Below are positions 19,710 to 27,282 of a stretch of DNA of 64,000 nucleotides, piece after piece; the stretch's first letter is position 1, and each line of letters opens with the position of its first letter. Source of the stretch: Bog-159 sp049511415. Its GTDB lineage: Bacteria; Acidobacteriota; Terriglobia; Bryobacterales; Bryobacteraceae. Where the stretch lies: positions 62,001-126,000 of the forward strand of contig JBEKYC010000002.1 in the NCBI GenBank assembly GCA_049511415.1, given 5' to 3'. The position numbers and the translations under genes are program-made. The notes under the pieces were generated by a model. That model made no database searches, was not told the DNA's origin, and saw only the letters and a program-made list of their open reading frames with translations.

Positions 19710-21167
19710 TCAATACCAGCCGATGGGCTGCTCGTTCAGGTTCACGTAAACTTGCTTGGTCTCCAGATACTCCTCGATGCCCCACGGCCCTAACTCGCGC
19801 CCAAAGCCCGATTGCTTATACCCGCCCCAAGGCGCTTCCACACACGTCGGCTGCATGTGATTCACCCACACAATGCCGGCGCGGAGAGCTTTCACAATGC
19901 GGAAGGCGCGGAAGATGTCGCGCGACCAAACCGCCGCTGCCAAACCGTACGGCGTGTCATTGGCGATGCGAAGTGCTTCCGCTTCGCCATCGAAAGGAAT
20001 TATAGAAGCCACTGGTCCGAAGATCTCTTCGCGCGCAATGCGGGCGCTGTTGTCGACATCGCTGAAAATGGTCGGTTCCACATAGTAGCCGCGCTCAAAG
20101 GCCGCCGCACGGCCGCCGCCCGCCGCTAGCGTGGCTTCCGACTTACCGATCTCCTGATACCGGCGCACGCGGTCGAACTGTTCCTTGCTGACGAGCGGCC
20201 CCATCTTGGTCTCCCGATCGAGCGGCGCGCCTACGCGGATGCGTTTGGACTTTTCCACCATCGCTTCGACGAACTTGCTATAGATCGCCTTCTCCACCAG
20301 GATGCGGCTTCCCGCCGAGCAAACTTCGCCCTGATTGATGAACACACCAAACAGCGCGCCGTCGATGGCGGCCTCGAAATCGGCATCCGCGAAAAAGATA
20401 TTGGGCGATTTGCCGCCCAGCTCGAGCGTCACGCGCTTCACCGTGTCGGCCGCGCTTTTCGCGATCAGCTTGCCCACGGCCGCGCTGCCGGTGAAGGCGA
20501 TCTTGTTCACCGCGGGATGCGCCACCAGCGGCGCGCCCGCCGTTTCCCCGAAGCCCGTCACGATGTTGACCACGCCGGGCGGGAAGCCGAGTTCGCCGAA
20601 CCAGTCCGCAATTTCGAGCGCCGTGAGCGGCGTTTGTTCGGCGGGCTTCAGAACGCAGGTGCAGCCCGCGGCCAGCGCCGGCGCGAGCTTCCACGCGGCC
20701 ATCAGCAGCGGATAATTCCATGGGATGATCTGGCCGGCCACGCCAACCGGTTCGCGCAGCGTGAAGCTGAGGGCGTTGTCCGGTACCGGGTTGACATGCC
20801 CCATCACCTTGGTCGCCAGGCCGCCGTAATATTCGAAACAGGTAGCCGTATCGTTAATGTCGTATTCCGCTTCCACGATGGGCTTGCCGCAGTTCCGCGA
20901 CTCCAGTTCGGCCAGTGCGGGCGCGTGGGCGCGGATGCGCTCGGCCAGCTTGTACAGCAGACGGCCGCGGTCCTGCGCCGTGGTTAGGGGCCACGGTCCC
21001 GAGTCGAAGGCGGCCACGGCGGCCTCGACGGCGCGATCGATGTCGCCGGCGTCCGCATCCGGCGCCTCCGCGATGATCTCTTCGGTGGACGGATCATATA
21101 CGGGAAACCACGCGCCGCGCCGGCTTTCCACGCGCTCGCCGTTGATGTACATCATGTTGCGGGTCAT
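19710..21167 (-). CDS. Aldehyde dehydrogenase, betaine-aldehyde-dehydrogenase-like
   Basis: The 485-residue protein has every ALDH superfamily landmark: PWNYPLLMAAWK (oxyanion Asn), CVLKPAEQTPL, FTGSAAVGK, the general base Glu249 in LELGGKSPN, the catalytic Cys283 in NQGEVCSAGSR, and EEIFGPV. Length and sequence fit the ALDH9/betaine-aldehyde type, but the context suggests another aldehyde. Its ATG overlaps the stop of the DeoC-like gene (ATGA), so the two proteins are made together, and DeoC-type reactions release acetaldehyde or similar products that an ALDH could oxidise. Confidence 0.9.
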   Translation of the reverse strand: MTRNMMYINGERVESRRGAWFPVYDPSTEEIIAEAPDADAGDIDRAVEAAVAAFDSGPWPLTTAQDRGRLLYKLAERIRAHAPALAELESRNCGKPIVEAEYDINDTATCFEYYGGLATKVMGHVNPVPDNALSFTLREPVGVAGQIIPWNYPLLMAAWKLAPALAAGCTCVLKPAEQTPLTALEIADWFGELGFPPGVVNIVTGFGETAGAPLVAHPAVNKIAFTGSAAVGKLIAKSAADTVKRVTLELGGKSPNIFFADADFEAAIDGALFGVFINQGEVCSAGSRILVEKAIYSKFVEAMVEKSKRIRVGAPLDRETKMGPLVSKEQFDRVRRYQEIGKSEATLAAGGGRAAAFERGYYVEPTIFSDVDNSARIAREEIFGPVASIIPFDGEAEALRIANDTPYGLAAAVWSRDIFRAFRIVKALRAGIVWVNHMQPTCVEAPWGGYKQSGFGRELGPWGIEEYLETKQVYVNLNEQPIGWY

Positions 21168-21853
21168 GCTGGGTTAAGCTCCCCTTTCCAGGCATCCAAA
21201 ATAGCCGCGGTCGCCGTAGACCCAAAGCGCGTGCCGCCCGCGGCATAGACCTCTTTGGCCTGCTCCAGGGTGCTCACGTCCGCAGCCTTCAGCCCAATGC
21301 TCTCCGGCAGATGCGCGCACATCAGCCGCAGATCCTGGGGCGCCGCGCCGCAGGCGAAATCGACGCCGGCACGAACCGAGATGCGGCACGCCACGATCTT
21401 CAACTCGTCGGTTAGCCAGGCACTCTCGAAGATCACCTTCAGTAGCGCGCCTTCCTTGTGGCAGGCATCCGCCATCTGCAACAATTCGCTTTCCACATAT
21501 TGAAACTGGCGGGAGCGCAGACGCGCGATGTTCAGCACCATATCGATTTCGCGCGCGCCGCGCCGCAGCGCATCCCGCGCTTCGTACAGCTTGACGGCGG
21601 TGGTACTGGAGCCGTGCGGAAATCCGGCCACGCTGCCCACCTTCACGGAACTGCCCTGTAGCTCGCGCAACGCCAACTCGATGTCGCACGGGCGCACGCT
21701 GGCGCCGGCCACGCCATACCGCCGCGCCAGATGGCAGCCGGCGATCACATCGTCGTCGGTCAGTTCCAGCCGCACGAGCGAATGATCGATCATTTGCGCC
21801 AGATCTTCGTAGCGGGTCAATGGCGGACGAACCCGCTCGCTGGGCGGAACCAT
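21164..21853 (-). CDS. deoC: DeoC-family aldolase homologue lacking the Schiff-base lysine
   Basis: The 229-residue protein aligns with deoxyribose-phosphate aldolase along its length: IDHSLVRLELTDDDV, VKVGSVAGFPHG, the Asp104 segment REIDMVLNIA (E. coli Asp102), LLKVIFESAWL and Lys189 in IGLKAADVS (E. coli Lys201). However, the segment that should read DFVKTSTGF around the Schiff-base lysine (E. coli Lys167) reads DFACGAAPQD, putting Cys168 at that position. The surrounding frame is intact, so this is not a frameshift. Normal class I aldolase chemistry is unlikely; it may have another activity. It heads the deoC-ALDH-ADOP gene run. Confidence 0.8.
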   Translation of the reverse strand: MVPPSERVRPPLTRYEDLAQMIDHSLVRLELTDDDVIAGCHLARRYGVAGASVRPCDIELALRELQGSSVKVGSVAGFPHGSSTTAVKLYEARDALRRGAREIDMVLNIARLRSRQFQYVESELLQMADACHKEGALLKVIFESAWLTDELKIVACRISVRAGVDFACGAAPQDLRLMCAHLPESIGLKAADVSTLEQAKEVYAAGGTRFGSTATAAILDAWKGELNPA

Positions 21854-21861
21854 GGCGGCTT

Positions 21862-22773
21862 CTAGGATTTTTTGCGGTGGGCGGGGCTGGCGGGTCCGCA
21901 GGTCAGTCCCAAGTTCTTCACCTGCGTCTTTGCCCGGCCGGCCAGATCGTTGGAGGGGAAGCGCTTGGCCAACTCGCAGAACTCCTGTTTACCCTGCGTG
22001 CGCTTGCCCATTTTCACCAGAGTAATCCCCTTCTGATAGAGCGCGTCGGGGGTCTTGTTGTTGTCCGGGTATTTCTCCAGGACCATGTCAAACTCCTGCA
22101 GGGCGTCATCCAGCTTGTTCTGACCTAAATGGATCTCGGCGATGTAGTATTGCGCGTTCGGAGCCAAATCCGTGTTTCCGTAATACTTCAGATAATCATT
22201 GAACTCCTGCAACGACAGATCCGGTTTGCCGCCGCTGCGGTCGCGCATGGCATTGGCGTAAAGGGTTGAGGATTGGACCGGCGGCACGCTGGCAGCCGTG
22301 CTCGGGCCATTTTCGGAGCCCGTAGCCGGACCCGTGGGCGGGGCAGGCGCCGGCGCTTGAATCGTGCGCACCGCGTTTCCGATATCCACCATCTGCTGCT
22401 GCAGCTTGCCCACTTGGCTCGAAATGTCCGTTACCGATTCGCGCACGGCGTTGAAGTCCGTTGACAACGTATCAATCTTGGCCCCCATATCGACCACCGC
22501 CGTCCCGACTTTGCTCTGCTGGTCGCGGCTGCTCTGCTGGAGGTTGCTTTGCAACAGGGCGACCGAGGTATTGGCTTTGTTGGCGGCGTCCAGCGCTTGC
22601 TGCACCAGCACTTGTATAGCGGCCAGTTTCTCGTCTTGCGATCGTTGCAGATCCCGCACCTGCTGCTGCAGCAAGGCTACATCCCGCTGCAAGTCCAGCA
22701 TTTCCTTGCTGACGGCGAAACTCAACGTAGGACATAGCAGAAGGACTGGCAGCAGTGCCTGGCGGATGGTCAT
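21862..22773 (-). CDS. cpoB: Tol-Pal system coordinator CpoB (YbgF)
   Basis: The 303-residue protein has a signal peptide (LLPVLLLCPTLSFA), an N-terminal coiled coil rich in Gln/Leu/Asp (residues about 25-130) that trimerises in E. coli, a Pro/Ala linker and three C-terminal TPR repeats (SLQEFNDYLKYYGNTDLAPN, DALQEFDMVLEKYPDNN, GKQEFCELAKRFPSND). CpoB works in the periplasm with TolA and PBP1B to couple outer-membrane constriction to cell-wall synthesis. It is the last gene of the tol-pal run, separated from pal by 78 bases holding two strong hairpins. A good AGGAG site precedes the ATG. Confidence 0.92.
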   Translation of the reverse strand: MTIRQALLPVLLLCPTLSFAVSKEMLDLQRDVALLQQQVRDLQRSQDEKLAAIQVLVQQALDAANKANTSVALLQSNLQQSSRDQQSKVGTAVVDMGAKIDTLSTDFNAVRESVTDISSQVGKLQQQMVDIGNAVRTIQAPAPAPPTGPATGSENGPSTAASVPPVQSSTLYANAMRDRSGGKPDLSLQEFNDYLKYYGNTDLAPNAQYYIAEIHLGQNKLDDALQEFDMVLEKYPDNNKTPDALYQKGITLVKMGKRTQGKQEFCELAKRFPSNDLAGRAKTQVKNLGLTCGPASPAHRKKS

Positions 22774-22788
22774 ACGATCTCCTTTTGA

Positions 22789-22841
22789 GCGGGACGGGGG
22801 TGCCGTCCCGCCGGTTTCCCATGGGCCGGGTCGCCCGGCCC
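22789..22841. terminator. Two tandem GC-rich hairpins between pal and cpoB
   Basis: GCGGGACGG (22789-22797) pairs with CCGTCCCGC (22803-22811), and GGGCCGGG (22823-22830) pairs with CCCGGCCC (22834-22841) across a 3-base loop. Both stems are perfect. Neither is followed by a U-tract in the direction of transcription, so they are more likely to stabilise or process the mRNA, or to attenuate it partly, than to terminate fully. They probably set pal expression above cpoB. Confidence 0.5.
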
Positions 22842-22851
22842 TTAACCGATT

Positions 22852-23631
22852 TTACTGCCCGGTGGAGAAGTGTGCGCGGCGGTTCTTCTGCCAGCACGCT
22901 TCGTCGTGGTCCGTGCACTGCGGATGTTCCTTGCCGTAGCTGATGGGCTTCAGCTTGTCGGCGGGAACGCCCAACTGAACCAGAAACTCCTTCGCGGCGG
23001 TGGCGCGGCGGTCGCCCAGCGCGATGTTGTACTGAGCCGATCCACGCTCGTCGCAATGCCCCTCGACGGTGACGGTGGCATCCGGGAAGCTCGAGAAGAT
23101 CGCCTTCAACGCGTCGGCGTCCTTGCTGAGCGCGGCGCGGGCGTCTTCGCGAATGTCGCTCTTGTCGTAGTCGAAGTAGGCGTCCACGACGTTAGCGGAG
23201 AGCATCTGCTCGAAGGTTGCCTTGGGCGCGGCCGGCGGCGGCGGTGGTGGCGGCGGCTCGGTCACGTTTACCGTCGCCGTAGAGGTCTTAGTGCCTCCGG
23301 GGCCGGTAGCCGTCAATGTGTAAGTGGTCGAAGCGCCCGGAAATACCCGGCGGCTGGCCGATGCCTGCACCGTGCCAATGCTGTTATCGATGGATACGCT
23401 GCTGGCGTCCGTCACCGTCCAGCGCAATGTGGATGACTGGCCGCGCTCGATCGAGGACGGTTCGGCCACAAATTCGCTAATCGTCGGCGCCGCGGGCGGC
23501 GGAGCGGGGGCCGGGGCCGGAGCCGGCGGCGGTGGTGGCGGCGGTGGCGGCGCTTTCTTCTTGCAGCCTGCCGCGAACATCGCCAGCATCAGACATATGC
23601 CTATCGAACTGATCTTCCGTGTATCCAACAT
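22852..23631 (-). CDS. pal: Peptidoglycan-associated lipoprotein Pal (OmpA-like)
   Basis: The 259-residue protein has a lipoprotein signal ending in FAAGC (lipidated Cys23), then a long Pro/Ala tract, an Ig-like insert of about 90 residues (SSTLRWTVTDASSVSID...), a second Pro tract, and the C-terminal OmpA domain: AYFDYDKSDIREDARAAL, VEGHCDERGSAQYNIALGDR and LKPISYGKEHP. Pal binds peptidoglycan from the outer membrane and TolB in the periplasm. The Ig-like insert makes it larger than the usual Pal of about 170 residues. It lies 87 bases after tolB. Confidence 0.93.
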   Translation of the reverse strand: MLDTRKISSIGICLMLAMFAAGCKKKAPPPPPPPPPAPAPAPAPPPAAPTISEFVAEPSSIERGQSSTLRWTVTDASSVSIDNSIGTVQASASRRVFPGASTTYTLTATGPGGTKTSTATVNVTEPPPPPPPPAAPKATFEQMLSANVVDAYFDYDKSDIREDARAALSKDADALKAIFSSFPDATVTVEGHCDERGSAQYNIALGDRRATAAKEFLVQLGVPADKLKPISYGKEHPQCTDHDEACWQKNRRAHFSTGQ

Positions 23632-23667
23632 GAGCTAAAGCCTCCTGAAAATCGGTGGTTGGTTCCG

Positions 23668-23720
23668 GATGGTTCTCTACGCGCGAAGCGCGCATCCGTC
23701 ACCTGCCAGCCAGAACCATC
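23668..23720. other. Stem-loop in the tolB-pal intergenic region
   Basis: GATGGTTCT (23668-23676) and AGAACCATC (23712-23720) are perfect reverse complements and enclose an inner GCGCG-AAG-CGCGC hairpin (23681-23693). The outer arm overlaps the tolB stop codon. In the transcript this would form a branched structure just ahead of pal. Confidence 0.45.
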
Positions 23721-25092
23721 ATTTCGCCCATACGGGCGTCCAATTTCTTCCGGCGGTGGTCAACTGCTTCACTTGCGTGCCATTCGCCTGCATGGTCCAA
23801 ATCTGTTCCGTGCCGGTCCGCGTGGACATGAAAGCCAAATGAATCCCATCCGGCGCCCAGGAGGGATCTTCGTTGCGGCCCGCGCCCTGGGTCAACTGGT
23901 TGTAGTTTCGCGTGGCCACATCCATGAGGAAAATATTGAAATTGCCGGTGGCGAAGCCGCGCGTCCACGAAAAGGCCAGGATCTGGCCATTCGGGTGCCA
24001 GCACGGATTGGAGGCTTCTCCTTCGCCGTTGGTCAGCCGCTGCACGTCGGTGCCGTCAATATTCATCCGGTAAATCTGCTGCGGGCCCGACCGGCCGGAA
24101 ACAAAAGCCATCTCGGTCCCCGTTTTCGGGTTCACCTTCGGCTCCACTTCCAGGGCGCGGGTGTTTGAAATGCGCCGCAGATTGCTGCCATCGATATTGG
24201 CAACGTAAATCTGCGCCCAACCGCTGGCCGTGGACGAATAAAGCAACTGCTTGCCATCCGGTGTGAAATTTGGGGTCGCATTCATCGACGCGACCTGATT
24301 ATAAAAAGGCAATCGCCTTCCCGTATCCGTTGAGAGGATAAATATAGCAGGATTTCCGCGAGCGTAGCTAGTAAACGCGATTTTTGTGCCGTCCGGCGAG
24401 ACGGTAGGCTCGATGGATAACGAATTGAAATGGCTGATCTGCCGCTGGCTGGAACCGTCCGGGTCCATGACCCATATTTCTTTATGGCCGGTGCGGTCGG
24501 AAACGAAGTAAATCTTAGTCCCCAGCAACGAGGTGCCCCCCATCTGGGCTATGATATCGGCGGCGAATTCATGGGCCGTCTTCCGGGCGCCGGTTTCATC
24601 CGGAGAGCCGAAGTAGCGCTTGCCCAGAACCTGCGCTTGCGAGACATTGGGTTGCGTCACATTGAAAAGCCATCCGTACAGCACCAGGACGTTGTTCTGG
24701 ATCGCGGTGTAGCCGAATGCCAGGTAGGTGGCCGAAGCCGGCGGCGACGCCCAGTCCGAAAGCCAGAGTCCCCCGCCATTGCGGGGTTGCTCGCCCGGAC
24801 GGGAGGACTGCTGTGCCGGCTGTTCCCGGAAATCGGGTGGCTGCTGCGGAACCTGCAGCGGGTACATGCTCTTGGGGACCATTTTGAACAGCCCCGAGGC
24901 GTCCAGGTCGCCGTAGAGCGTCTCGTTGAACGCATTCATGAACGACTGCGCCGCCCCGCTGCCGCGCAGATCGGGCACGGCAATGGCGGGGCGGTCGCCC
25001 TGTTTGATTTCTATGTGAATGTCGCTCTGCTGGGCTGCCAGGAGCTGCAGCAACCCGGCCAGGCCGGTGACTAAGCAAACGAATCTTTTCAT
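23719..25092 (-). CDS. tolB: Tol-Pal translocation protein TolB
   Basis: The 457-residue periplasmic protein has a signal peptide (RFVCLVTGLAGLLQLLAAQ), the N-terminal TolB domain with AIAVPDLRGSGAA, and a C-terminal six-bladed propeller. Blades carry the repeated S/W-x-PDG-x-x-(I/L)-AF pattern, for example TVSPDGTKIAFTS, NFTPDGKQLLYSS, WHPNGQILAFSW and SWAPDGIHLAFMS. TolB links TolA and Pal during outer-membrane constriction. An insertion at about residues 85-120, rich in Pro/Gln, is unusual. It starts directly at the end of the upstream TonB/TolA-like gene. Confidence 0.93.
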   Translation of the reverse strand: MKRFVCLVTGLAGLLQLLAAQQSDIHIEIKQGDRPAIAVPDLRGSGAAQSFMNAFNETLYGDLDASGLFKMVPKSMYPLQVPQQPPDFREQPAQQSSRPGEQPRNGGGLWLSDWASPPASATYLAFGYTAIQNNVLVLYGWLFNVTQPNVSQAQVLGKRYFGSPDETGARKTAHEFAADIIAQMGGTSLLGTKIYFVSDRTGHKEIWVMDPDGSSQRQISHFNSLSIEPTVSPDGTKIAFTSYARGNPAIFILSTDTGRRLPFYNQVASMNATPNFTPDGKQLLYSSTASGWAQIYVANIDGSNLRRISNTRALEVEPKVNPKTGTEMAFVSGRSGPQQIYRMNIDGTDVQRLTNGEGEASNPCWHPNGQILAFSWTRGFATGNFNIFLMDVATRNYNQLTQGAGRNEDPSWAPDGIHLAFMSTRTGTEQIWTMQANGTQVKQLTTAGRNWTPVWAK

Positions 25093-25881
25093 TTATCGCC
25101 TCAAGTCAAACCAGAAATCGACCGTGGCATCGTTACGCTCGTACCCCGCGGGCAAAGGCGGAAAAGGGCTGGCATCGTAAATGGCGCGCTGTGCGGAATA
25201 GTCCAGGGCGGCATTGCCGCTGCTTTGGGCGATGCGCACGTCGCGCACGGAACCGTCCCGCAGCAAAACGAAAGTCACAATCGCGGTAGGCAAGCTGTGG
25301 ATGCGCGGATCCACGTCGCTGGTGCGCCACTTCTCCGCCACTTTCTGCCGCAGGATCATAACGTAATTGCCAAACCGGTTGCCGAACGGGGTGCCCTGTC
25401 CGACGCCCACCCCACCCGAACCGACCTGGCCGATCATGGGCGATACCAGCGCTTGTCCAGCCTGGCTGTAAAGCTGATTCGGCTGATACTGCTGCTTGGC
25501 CCGCCAGTTGTTCTGCGCCGACCGGTCCACCGTGGGGGCCTTTTGCCTGGACTTTCCCTTGATCGGAATGGCGTCCGGTTCATCCGGCTCGGCCCGTTTG
25601 AGCGGCTTGGGAGCGGGCGGAGGCGTTGGTATCGATGAGTCCGTATTGTTGGCTAACGGATTGACAGCTCCGCCGCGGGAGGGTAGCGGAATCTTACTCA
25701 CCACGTTGACCGCTACGCTGCCACCGCCTTGGTTGGGGCCGCCCCATACGTCGTGATGCGATAGCACCGTCCCCCACAGCAGCAGCGATCCGAAGAGCGC
25801 GGCGTGCAACGCCACGGATCCCAGCAGTTGCTTGCCCAGGGCTTCCTGATGGTCCAGGATGTCCACGTGCGGTGACATCAC
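25093..25881 (-). CDS. tolA: TolA-like energy transducer with TonB C-terminal domain
   Basis: The 262-residue protein has one N-terminal membrane helix (LLGSVALHAALFGSLLLWGTVL), including the Ser-x3-His pattern used by TonB/TolA to couple to ExbB/TolQ, then a Pro/Gln-rich linker, and a C-terminal TonB-type domain (IVTFVLLRDGSVRDVRIAQSSGNAALDYSAQRAI). It spans the periplasm and transmits proton-driven force to TolB and Pal. Its position between tolR and tolB assigns it as the TolA of this system. The start overlaps the tolR stop by four bases (ATGA). Confidence 0.88.
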   Translation of the reverse strand: MMSPHVDILDHQEALGKQLLGSVALHAALFGSLLLWGTVLSHHDVWGGPNQGGGSVAVNVVSKIPLPSRGGAVNPLANNTDSSIPTPPPAPKPLKRAEPDEPDAIPIKGKSRQKAPTVDRSAQNNWRAKQQYQPNQLYSQAGQALVSPMIGQVGSGGVGVGQGTPFGNRFGNYVMILRQKVAEKWRTSDVDPRIHSLPTAIVTFVLLRDGSVRDVRIAQSSGNAALDYSAQRAIYDASPFPPLPAGYERNDATVDFWFDLRR

Positions 25882-26324
25882 TTGCGCCGCTTGTCGGCGG
25901 CGTCCTCCGGTTTGGTGACCGCGTTCACCTGCAGTTTGGCCGCGCCCAACTCGGCCATCACCTGCGCGATCGGCTCCCAGACCGTTTCCTTGTCCGCGCG
26001 CAGGTAAACCGCCGTGGCGCCCGGAAAACGTTGCGCGATCACGGCCGCCAATTCATTGAAGTTGACCTCTTTGTCATTCAGGTACAGATTGCCGTCCTTG
26101 GTGATATTCACCACCGGCAACTCCTTGGCGCTGTCCTGCACGGTGCGGGTTTTGGGCACATCCACCTGGATGCCGAACTCCATGACGTGCGCCGTAAGCA
26201 TGAAGATGATGAGCAGCACCAGCATCACGTCCACGAACGGCGTGACGTTGATCTCCGAGAGCGCGGGGGAGGAGTTGCGGCGGCGCGACCGGGAGTTGCC
26301 GCCGCCATTGATCACGATTGGCAC
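25878..26324 (-). CDS. tolR: Biopolymer transporter TolR/ExbD
   Basis: The 148-residue protein has an Arg/Ser-rich cytoplasmic start, a single membrane helix with the essential aspartate (Asp32 in INVTPFVDVMLVLLIIFM) that carries protons with TolQ, and a small periplasmic domain (YLNDKEVNFNELAAVIAQRF, VYLRADKETVWEPIAQVM). It forms the motor with TolQ. It starts four bases after tolQ ends and its stop overlaps the next gene, consistent with one operon. Confidence 0.93.
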   Translation of the reverse strand: MPIVINGGGNSRSRRRNSSPALSEINVTPFVDVMLVLLIIFMLTAHVMEFGIQVDVPKTRTVQDSAKELPVVNITKDGNLYLNDKEVNFNELAAVIAQRFPGATAVYLRADKETVWEPIAQVMAELGAAKLQVNAVTKPEDAADKRRK

Positions 26325-26328
26325 GCGG

Positions 26329-27012
26329 CTACTCTCCGAAACTCCGCTCCGCCAGGTTCAGGAACTCCAGCGCGAAATCGTCCAGACGCGCGCCGATTTC
26401 GCGTATGGTATGGCCGAAGTAGTTGTAGAAGATGGCGGCGGGGATCGCCGCGGCCAGTCCCACGGCTGTTGCAATCAACGCTTCCGAAATGCCCGGCGCC
26501 ACCGCGCGGAGGCTGGCGCTGCCTTGCATGCCGAGATCCTGGAAAGCGCGGATAATCCCCAGCACCGTGCCGAACAGACCGATGAACGGGCTGACGGAGG
26601 CGGTTGTGGCGAGCCAGCTCATGTTGCGCTCCAGTTTGGCCATCTCCTCGCTTGTGCCCAGTTGCAAGGAACGTTCAAGGGAAAGTTTATTGGTCACCGA
26701 GCCGCTCGCCTTCATCTGGCGATGCACTTCCTCGTAGCCGAATTCGAACACCGACACCAGCGGCGCGGGTTTGAACTGCTCGCTCGCCACCATCACCGCG
26801 TCCAGGCCGCCGGCCTTGCGAAACGCGCGCAAAAATCGCCGGTCCGCCGTGCGCGCCTTGCGCAAGGCGCCCCACTTCGAGAATATAATCGCCCAGGAGA
26901 AAACCGAAAAAATCAAAAGAATGGCCAGGACCGCGATTGTCAGCGGGCCGCCCCGGCCGATCATGTCCCAAATGTCGATCTGCAGCAGGAACGCAGGCTC
27001 TACAGGCGTCAA
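26329..27012 (-). CDS. tolQ: Tol-Pal motor protein TolQ/ExbB
   Basis: The 227-residue protein has three membrane helices: ILLIFSVFSWAIIFSKW near residues 30-50, then the pair with SPFIGLFGTVLGIIRAF and PGISEALIATAVGLAAAIPA, the signature region that lines the proton channel of MotA/TolQ/ExbB proteins. It is the first gene of the tol-pal run. The start is a TTG at 27012 preceded by GGAGACGG. It is divergent from the penicillin-binding protein gene. Confidence 0.93.
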   Translation of the reverse strand: MTPVEPAFLLQIDIWDMIGRGGPLTIAVLAILLIFSVFSWAIIFSKWGALRKARTADRRFLRAFRKAGGLDAVMVASEQFKPAPLVSVFEFGYEEVHRQMKASGSVTNKLSLERSLQLGTSEEMAKLERNMSWLATTASVSPFIGLFGTVLGIIRAFQDLGMQGSASLRAVAPGISEALIATAVGLAAAIPAAIFYNYFGHTIREIGARLDDFALEFLNLAERSFGE

Positions 27013-27132
27013 ACCGTCTCCAAAAATTCAGACTAACATATAGACGCAAAGCGGACCGCCAAAGACTGCCACGATCTTGGCGCTGTCCATGTGTCTTTCG
27101 CCCCCTGCCTGTGCGGTTTGCATCTAAATCCG

Positions 27133-27185
27133 GTGACACGATTAATCCACCTTAATCTGTGTCAACTTGACGAACGTGTGTCAAC
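27133..27185. promoter_or_regulatory. Inverted and direct repeats in the tolQ / PBP divergent promoter region
   Basis: The 270 bases between 27013 and 27282 hold no gene. They contain GTGACACGATTAA (27133-27145) facing TTAATCTGTGTCAAC (27152-27166) across TCCACC, and a second direct copy of TGTGTCAAC at 27177-27185, 19 bases from the first (27158-27166). Read on the minus strand, each copy contains TTGACACA, which could be a tandem -35 for tolQ. Either a regulator binds these repeats or they form overlapping promoters. Confidence 0.4.
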
Positions 27186-27282
27186 CCATGCACAATCAGA
27201 GTAGCTGGCAGCTCCGGCCAGTGTCTGTATCTTTCTCTGGCGAATCACCCGGTAACACGGCGAAAGCGCGTGTGCGATTACT

